The notes beneath the pieces were generated by a model. It worked only from the letters and a program-made list of their open reading frames with translations. It had not been told where the DNA came from and searched no databases. A DNA stretch of 64,000 bases from Nymphaea colorata. Its lineage: Eukaryota > Streptophyta > Magnoliopsida > Nymphaeales > Nymphaeaceae. The translations under genes were made by a program, and so were the position numbers. This document shows, piece by piece, positions 56,598 through 64,000 of this stretch. The stretch spans positions 24,322,131 through 24,386,130 of the forward strand of contig NC_045140.1 of the NCBI RefSeq assembly GCF_008831285.2, given 5' to 3'. Numbering within the stretch: the stretch's first letter is position 1; each line of letters starts with the position of its first letter.

Positions 56598-59500
56598 CTA
56601 TTGGATGGCGACATTCTGGTTGAGAGGCTGAGGCATGGGGAGGTGCCCTTTGTCCTGGAGGCTCTTGACCGTCTCGTAGAAGCACTGCCTGGTGGGGATG
56701 AAGGAGAGGCCCAGCTCCTTCAGGCGCTGGTTGGTGAACATGTAAGGCTTCGCCCTTGGTTTTACCTCATCCGAGCACCTGCCACCACACCAATTAGCAC
56801 ACATAATTCGTATAGTGCTGCATCAAAATTGGTTAGCAGATCATATCATCCGCTGAATTAAATTCTCCAACTTCCTGACAGCATGCAAAACTCATCTTTC
56901 AATTAATTTGAGTATTGTTTTCCACCTTTCTGAAAGACCAAGGGGAACAAAAGACATAAAATAGCTTATTTGAGGGTGAAATCCTCCGCTCACCCATTTT
57001 CTGATTGAAGTTTCATTTGAAAAGGACTTTTGGCCTTTTCAAAGAAGGAGCAAAATCTCCACCACACATTCTGGTGATAAGTAGCAACGTTAATAACAGA
57101 GCGTAAATGACAAGAGTGCATTGATGGTGCTCAGAGCTTTGTTAGACAAGAATCTTTGACAATGTTATACTACCAATTTAGCATCATATGAAAATAGTCT
57201 TGTACAGAGATGAGCTTTTCATGGATGTGTGAACCAGAGGAACTAAAGACTTCTTCCGGCAGAAATGTAGAAGTGGACAGAAAAAACGTACTTTCTTGAT
57301 AGGAACATGAGCACCACAGATTGGACAGAAGCACTAGATATTTTTGAAGAACAGTCGGCATAAGAAAACCAAATCACTATACGGGGGCGACCGTGGACAC
57401 AACAAACTGGGGAGACCGGAAGGGCCGCGGCCCGCGCTTATCTTCTTGTTCGGAACTGTTTGCAAACGACGTCTCAGATGTCCCCACCATTTCATTTCTT
57501 CCCATTGATGGCGACCAAAGTCCCAACCCAGTTTGGTGTCAAGCCTCAGACTCCAATAATGGCAGGTGCTTCGTGGGTAGGGAACTAGTGGACCTACCTC
57601 ACCACCACCTTCATCATTTACTCACACGTTCTGCTGACGACCGCATGACCTATTAGTATGGCCAACTTCCCCTACGAGTCTACGACGCATTTGCGCCAAA
57701 ACCGACGCAACTATTTCCAAGCCCAGCTCCCCCAAGCAAGCTAGTGGTCAGGCGGAGACCAATTGGCTGGGGCAAGCTTGGTTGACCCAGGAAGGAGATA
57801 CATATGGCTGAAAGGCACCAATATTTAGACCTAAATGATTTCAGCGTATCAAAATACAAATGAGAGAAAATAGTTGGAAAATTTAATATGTAAATAAATA
57901 AATTGTGAGACTATGTAGGCAACTGTCTACACAAACCCACATATAGCTCATTTAGATTGTCCGATTTTTTTTATCCTCGAAGCGGTTGCTGCAAATGAGG
58001 AGAAGAATAGTTTCCTCTTAAAAGAAGAAGGCATTTTCAGCTTAAAACTAATAAAAAATTATCCACTAAAAATTATCCAAATAAATTTCAACCTCAACCA
58101 AGCACCTCTTGAGATTTGGCTACAAAAAAGAAATGTCATAACCGTTGGTCTAAACTACCAGTTCTGTTGAAATACCAACCAGTTCATTTTATTGCAAATT
58201 AATTAAAGCTGGTTCCTTTTTTCATATTTGTCTTCCAAAAATATAACATGTTTCTTGGAGTGAAGTGCGAATGAAAGACATGGATAGAACCGTTGGGTAA
58301 GAACGAATAATCTTCTGGACTATATGATGTTTATTGACTATGTTATTACTAAAGCATCAAACCCTCCCTAAGGGGCTTAATATAGCTGGTTGGGCGCTCG
58401 TGCGGTTAAGAATCCCACCGGTAGTTCAATTTCCATAAACAAAGTTCTTGAACGGCAAACAATGGCAAGCACAACACTCTAATTAACAGACATATTTATA
58501 TCCAAATTCCAACATAAACCTAGAACCCAAGAACAAGGGGAAGTGTAGGGACAGGATCAAATATTCTTGCCCTCATCCTACCAAAGCATCTAATCCATGC
58601 TTTAGAATTTGATTGCTTAATAGGAATTATATGTACATAGTTTTTACATGATTATCAATATAGCCTCCATAACATCCAAAATTAAAAGAGCCATATGGGG
58701 CCCTCTTATTTGATATTAATTTAGTGGTGCCAATGTGATGCTTAGAAGCACTGATTTTTGGTGACATTGAAAGTAAGGGTGGGCAATGGGTATGAATAGT
58801 TTGGTATCCGGCCCTTGATGGGCAGGGCTTGAGTTGTTTATTTAACACCTGGGTTGGTTCGATTAAAAAATTCCGTTGGGCGGGACTAACCTTAGTCGGG
58901 TATTGAGGGACCGAGCCGGTCTGTATCTATCAACACATAACACTAACAATCGGCTCCTTAAAAACTGTTGGCACATTCCTAAAATTTTAGAGATAGTAGA
59001 ATATGAAATATTAAAGGTTTCAAATACGAGTAGACGTCGAATTGAGTATCCGATGGGCATAAAGTTGGTCTGGCCCAACTCGATATCTAAGCAGCTCGGG
59101 GTTGGCTACGGAAGGGCTTTGGGCTAGTTTGAGCCCGGCTTTGTCGAGCCTTGGGCTGGACTATTCTGGGCCGATGCACAATCTTAGTTGTTGAAAAAGA
59201 TGATTTCGTTACTCAACTTGATTGAGAAGGAGACTTTTGCTTTGCTTTGAAAGAGAATAAATGGAGAAGTTGGCATGGACACATCAGTTGCATTCCCATT
59301 TCATTCAATTGCATTCTTTTCTCAACCTTTAAAAAAAAAAAGGAGGAAGGCGGCTATTAGCCTTAACAATGACAACCCTGAACCCAAATCAACAATAAGG
59401 AACCACATAGCTTCAACAATCAATCATCAACAAACAATCAGGTGGTTAATACAAACCACATAGCTTCACTAAGCCTGAGCTTTAGGCCGGCCCGACTCGA

Positions 59501-62128
59501 TAAAGAGTCAGGCTTCGGTCCAACCCGATTAAACTAAAATATATATTTTTAATATAAAATAATATATAAATATAAATAATCGTAATAAAATATCTTAATT
59601 ATATATAAAAAATAATATAATATTATTAAAAATTATTATCAATTCCAACCGAACTCCATCCGAGCCAGTCGGATGCTTTTTTTTTTTTTTGGGCTCGAGT
59701 TCAGACTCTAGGCGAGCCAGGTACCTGGCCCACCACCCAGTCTTAAGCTTCACCAATTGGAGAACATCCCATCTAGATTTAGGGAAGAAAAAAACAAAGA
59801 TAAAAGAAAAACAAAATTTCCACCCTATGCGGGTAAGTGGACCACTTACCTAACCCTTCCACCTCACGGAACAAAATATATATATTTATAGATATCATAG
59901 ATATCCGGTAAAGAAAAGCCAAAAAGGCTCATCCTCCACTTGCAAAATTACAAATGATTTTATGATTTTATGTTCGAGGGCCGACCACGCAGGCCCTGGG
60001 GCTAATTGTTGACATGACTTGCCAATTATGAGTTAAATAAAAAAATATTTCTAGACACTAAAACATATTGAAAAAAAAAAAAAAAAAAAACATACACACC
60101 TACACACAGAGGTTTCTAAATAATTATTTATTTTTTCACCTCCTAAATTCAAGGTAGTGTTTTTTCTTAAACCAAACAGGTATACGAATATTTTGGAGCA
60201 TGTCTCGTTGTTCTATTAAAAGCTAGGCAGCTCTGGTAAGGACTCATCGTTTGAAGTAATACGGACAAAGCAACAACCTTATTTATTAGCAAGTGCTTAA
60301 GGATCATCAAATATTATGCCGACTAATCTAAGGATCAGAAGGAAAGGATATAACCCTTGGAAAGGAATAAAAAACTAATTTTACTGTCCAAATAATCAAC
60401 AAAATCCAAGACTATATATATATATATATAAATTTATACCAAGGTTGTACATTTGCATTAAATAAATGTATAGCAAACTAGAAATCTTAGGTAAAAAGAA
60501 AGTGAGACCCAAAAGGACATGAGCTTCGATAGTTCTTAGCCTCAAAAAATTTATCCTACTTGAAATGAGATCTCAGATCCTAGGGTTTAAGACACCCCCA
60601 GCTTTGATATCCAGATAATCAAGCTCACTTTAAGATGTGCGTGAGGGAGAAGCAGAAGGTGGGATTTTAGCAGTTCTGCATCCAAACGGGATCTAAATGA
60701 TCAAATTAGCGTTCTAACCACATATTCAAGGCCTCTAACCACCGAATTAACTTATTTTGTAATGTACTGAACGGATGCGAATCTGACCAGATGTCGAACC
60801 TACCAATAAGAATAACTCCCTTGGAAAAGAAGAAAAGGTGAGCAAGGAATGGCTTACTTGGTGGGGATGGGATACTCGGGGAAAAGCTTGGCGAGGATGG
60901 CGACCACGTCGCCGCGGTGAAGCACGCTCTCGGCACACAGGTACCGGCCGGACGCCGCGGCGTTCTCGAAAACCAGGATATGGGCGAGCGCCACATCCTT
61001 GACGTGGACGTAGGCCTGAACCGAGTTGGCGTACGTCTTCACCGCGCCTGTCAGGTACTTCATGACGTGGACCGTGCTGGCGTTAACGGTGGATTGCAGC
61101 AGAGGACCCAGCACCAACACCGGGTTCACCACCACCAGGTCGACCCCCTTCTCCTCCGCTTCCTTCCACGCCGTCTGCTCCGCCACCGTCTTCCCGTAAC
61201 AGTACCAGTTCTGCCCACCAGTCCATTTCGAAGCATGTTAGTATGAGAATCCACAAAATTAATTGAGCCCAAATAGAAGCAAATGTTTTGGCAAAATCGA
61301 TCACAGATTTGATTGGTTTCGTTTGAAAATTTACGAACCAACTTCAATCAAGCTACTTGTGGAGGGAATTTATGCATAAAAATGACCATCCGTTTTAAGC
61401 CAATTTTTGAGCAGAAAGATAGCATTCGTGTGGAAGAGTTTGGACGTGCTACGGGAATTTGATGGAAGAAACCAACCCTGGTGTTCTTGCAGAAGTCGAG
61501 ATCGCTCCAGCAGTTCTCGTCGACCACCACATCGGGGCTCCTGTTGGGATCCATGTACACCGCCCCGATCGAGGAGGTGAACACCACGCGGCGAACTCCG
61601 GCTTCCGCCGCCGCCTGGATCACGTTCTTGGCGCCCCTCACGGCAGGCTCCACCATCTCTTCCTGTCGAAGCACAACAACGACGATCAGAAACTCAACCG
61701 TCATCAACAACAACTCCCGGAATCGGAAAAAGGAGATTCCGAAAGAAAAGTGGGGCAGCAGTGTACCGGATCGTCGGTCACGGGGGAGGCCGTGTGGAAG
61801 ACTCCCTGGCATCCTTGGATGGCTTGGAGAAGGCTCTCGTAATCAAGGAGGTCCGCCCTGCACAGGATCAATCTCTCCTCCGCTCCTTCGAGGTCCCGCA
61901 GATGGGAGTTCTTCGGATCCGCTACAGACGCGCAAAACACCAAACCATCCCCAACCTTCAGCACCAAGAAACCCAAAAAGGAGAAAGAAAGGCAGTTTGA
62001 AGGTACCTACCCGGGTTTCTGACCGTGCCTTTCACGGTGTATCCCTTTTCCAGGAGCAGCTTCACCAACCAGGAAGCAATGAACCCTCCGGCGCCGGTGA
62101 CGCACACCGTCTGGCCGACCACAGGCAT
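56598..62128 (-). CDS. CCR: Cinnamoyl-CoA reductase (CCR)
   Basis: Cytosolic NADPH-dependent enzyme that turns feruloyl-CoA and related esters into cinnamaldehydes, the first step specific to lignin. Exons in gene order: 62011-62128, 61767-61921, 61477-61662, 60858-61210, 56598-56778; GT-AG, phases agree, 330 residues. The start [19 protein letters not shown] is the family's Rossmann entry (an in-frame ATG at 62155 would add nine residues). The R-X5-K NADP(H) motif is R37-K43, with A40 split by intron 1. [11 protein letters not shown] holds the catalytic Ser. The CCR signature NWYCYGK is residues 154-160, with Tyr156 and Lys160 in the YxxxK pattern. The intact NWYCYGK argues for a genuine CCR. 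Intron 4 is 4.1 kb with two MITEs; the others are short. Confidence 0.95.
58390..58480. repeat. Possible SINE remnant in CCR intron 4
   Basis: It contains GGTTGGGCGCTCGTGCGGTTAAG, which could be a worn box A, then GGTAGTTCAATTTCC as a worn box B and GAACGGCAAACAATGGC. The last part matches GAGCGGCAAACGAAGGC at about 62718-62734, which follows a good box B (GGTTCGAATCCC at 62704). Two similar pieces in one window suggest a tRNA-derived family. Confidence 0.35.
58774..59186. mobile_element. MITE in CCR intron 4 (left copy)
   Basis: A 413-bp element has inverted ends TAAGGGTGGGCAATGGG and TAAGATTGTGCATCGGCCC (right, reversed). It is rich in GGCCC and GGGCT words near both ends. The flanks ATTGAAAG and GTTGTTGAAAAAG are similar but not an exact duplication. 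It is non-coding. Confidence 0.55.
59470..59745. mobile_element. hAT-like MITE in CCR intron 4 (right copy)
   Basis: A 276-bp element is flanked by an exact 8-bp duplication AGCTTCAC (59462-59469 and 59746-59753). Its ends are TAAGCCTGAGCTTTAGGCC and TAAGACTGGGTGGTGGGCC (right, reversed). The middle is AT-rich (59530-59640). The TAAG...GG(C)CC ends resemble the element at 58774-59186. It is non-coding. Confidence 0.8.
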
Positions 62129-62286
62129 CTTTCTCAGAGGACGGTGAACGGCCACACTCGCCTACCCTGAGTGAGCAAAGGAAGATGCAACGCAGAGGCA
62201 GTCGACACTAGCGGGTGTGACGAGGATGCGTGGCCTATCCTTTACCGGAGCCCCGCCACCACCAAGAAGTGTGGGTGGCTCCCGCT

Positions 62287-62293
62287 TTTTATA
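62287..62293 (-). promoter_or_regulatory. TATA box of the CCR gene
   Basis: TATAAAA is read on the minus strand about 160 bp upstream of the start codon. A CCCACCAAC word further upstream (62385-62393 reversed) resembles the AC elements bound by MYB regulators of lignin genes, one base short of the full consensus. Confidence 0.55.
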
Positions 62294-64000
62294 GAGGTTC
62301 CCGGCTAACCATGGTTAAGCGGCCGTCAGGTCCGGCGCAGGCGAGGCGGTTGACTGGGGGAGACGGCTGCTGGAGCCCGATGACGTTGGTGGGTGAAGTG
62401 ACGTGATTGGGTTCCACTGGTGCAATGTCATCCACGGCGGAAATTTCTTCCGTCGTTGATCAAAGGGGCGCAACTGGTGGGGGACGTCGACTCGGGCTCG
62501 AATTGGCTATTTTTATTTGCTTGCATTCGGAACGGACAGGAACAATATATACAGATTAAAAGATGAGATCTGAGAGATTTTGAGTCTCGAAAACTTTTCT
62601 CCTTTTCCTTGGATTTTATGCTAAGGGATCCGAAACAGTAACATCAGAAAACAAAAGCACAAAGACTTGTTTGGAGTTTAATCACCACAGAGTGAATGAC
62701 ACGGTTCGAATCCCATGAGCGGCAAACGAAGGCGGAGGTCTTGAGTTTGGAGCTCTTTGCCGCCTGCGATGGCTAAGAAAGTCCTTTTGATATGAATTGT
62801 AAATGACATAGGAGTTTATCAAACACCAGCTTATGCAGAGGCTTCAAACCCAGGTGATGGAGTTGGATCAATTAAATATGTAAGAAATTGAACTCGGGTC
62901 AAATTTGTACTGCCCAAAACCTTTTACACAAGACCCTAACTATTTATGAAGAAATCTCATGATTTGTGCACAGTGCTGTGGCATTTTTCTTACCAAACAA
63001 CGCGTTGTGTATGGAAATCTCACAAACTTTTCTGAAAAAAGTGAATCACTGTGCTTTGTAATGGAGGGGAGGCGGCACATTAACCCATTGGGAAAGCATT
63101 TTCTTGTACAATCACATGTTTTCTATAAAAATAGACTCTAAAGGCACCCAAGGTCTCGAGCTGCTTGGAGAGTTAGGTGGACCCAATGAATAGTATTCAC
63201 GAGAATCAAATCAACAATAATTTATTTAAGTATTTAAACCTCTATTCTATTAAAAAAATTATTAAAATTAATCATAGAGAGGGGCGTTAATATCACGTGC
63301 CGCACCTAGGGGAAAAAAGCAAGGGATGTGTTCATAAAAACCGGGACACGTGGTGCAATTGGGGCCGCTCCAAATAACCAAATATAAGCACTGTGACCCG
63401 ATCCATTAATGCTGTCGTCGAAGAGGGCTTTATGTTTTTCTTGGGCTGTTAGGTTGCTGATAGTGATGGCCCCTCTCTCTCTCTCTCCCTCTCCCTCAAT
63501 TTCTCACCTAACAAAAGAAAAGAATGCAAAAGACAACGTCCGACGGATCCATCGTGTTTGAGAGAAAATGAAAGTTTCACCAAAGCCCACTTCACTTTAG
63601 TGATATATATATATATGTGTATATAGAGAGAGAGAGAGAGAGAGTGTGTGAAGTTGTCATTTAAAGTGATTATAATAGTAAATATTGATTTAATTGAAAT
63701 GTTACTTGCTTTACTGAAACAAATGGTTTTGAAAATTTAAAAAAAAAATTGTTGGCACAGGTCTTAAAATTTGGTGGTCGTTCAAAGATCTTCCTTTTGA
63801 TAAAATGTCTTGTGCTTGAGGTGTGAAAATTAAATCTGGTCTCCTTTTTTCAACGTTTCCAATTTGTTATTAGTTAAAACTTTGAATGACGGTAGAAGAG
63901 GAAGACCAATTCCTCTTCCCCAAACAGTTGGGGGTGAAAGGGGGCGCCCGTTTTCTTCAACTTCTTGGTTATCTCCTGTAAAATTTCATTTACTAGAAAA
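62294..64000. other. CCR promoter and right-edge spacer
   Basis: GC-rich promoter runs to about 62510, then AT-rich spacer. A tRNA-like box B at 62704 belongs to a possible SINE scrap. There is a CT run at 63473-63488 and an AT/AG run at 63602-63644. No gene is supported. Confidence 0.45.

Noticed and set aside
62690-62740. tRNA gene suggested by GGTTCGAATCCC
   Set aside because: No matching acceptor stem, D-arm or anticodon arm upstream; better explained as a SINE scrap.

Overview
The window is nuclear DNA from a flowering plant. It has intron-rich plant genes with GT-AG junctions, plant-only families (WRKY, Aux/IAA, cinnamoyl-CoA reductase, plastid HEMA), CT/GA-rich leaders and many small transposons. 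Long introns (up to 4.7 kb) loaded with transposon debris would suit an early-diverging angiosperm or magnoliid, but the sequence alone does not fix the species.

Layout, left to right. (1) 1175-3076 (+): group IIa WRKY factor of the WRKY40/18/60 type, with a promoter rich in W-boxes and TGACG motifs. (2) 7052-15466 (+): TAG-type DNA-3-methyladenine glycosylase whose last intron holds an old Ty3/gypsy element, itself invaded by a hAT-like foldback element. (3) 18798-20315 (-): single-exon PB1-domain protein. (4) 20.4-29 kb: transposon-rich stretch with a hAT relic that keeps part of its transposase, two abutting Tourist-like MITEs and compound microsatellites. (5) 29020-31395 (+): Aux/IAA repressor of the IAA8/9/27 type. 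(6) 32869-40168 (-): DUS2-like tRNA-dihydrouridine synthase, nine coding exons. (7) 42510-44668 (-): plastid glutamyl-tRNA reductase (HEMA). (8) 49132-52027 (-): ribosomal protein eS19. (9) 56598-62128 (-): cinnamoyl-CoA reductase with a 4.1-kb last intron.

The eight genes are unrelated in function and form no cluster: stress and hormone transcription, DNA and tRNA maintenance, tetrapyrrole and lignin synthesis, and translation. All eight reading frames look intact once spliced, and I joined the exons by checking phase at every junction.

The least expected content is in the introns and spacers. At least six small inverted-repeat elements can be delimited from the sequence, several with exact 8-bp target duplications. 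Two of them (in the eS19 and DUS2 introns) and the 21.7-23.2 kb relic appear to share one hAT terminus, CTATGTCACA. The eS19 intron element also shares internal sequence with the relic, in inverted orientation, so the relic is a decaying larger relative of the small copies. I found no RNA gene, CRISPR array or gene cluster, and no clearly new system beyond this transposon family.
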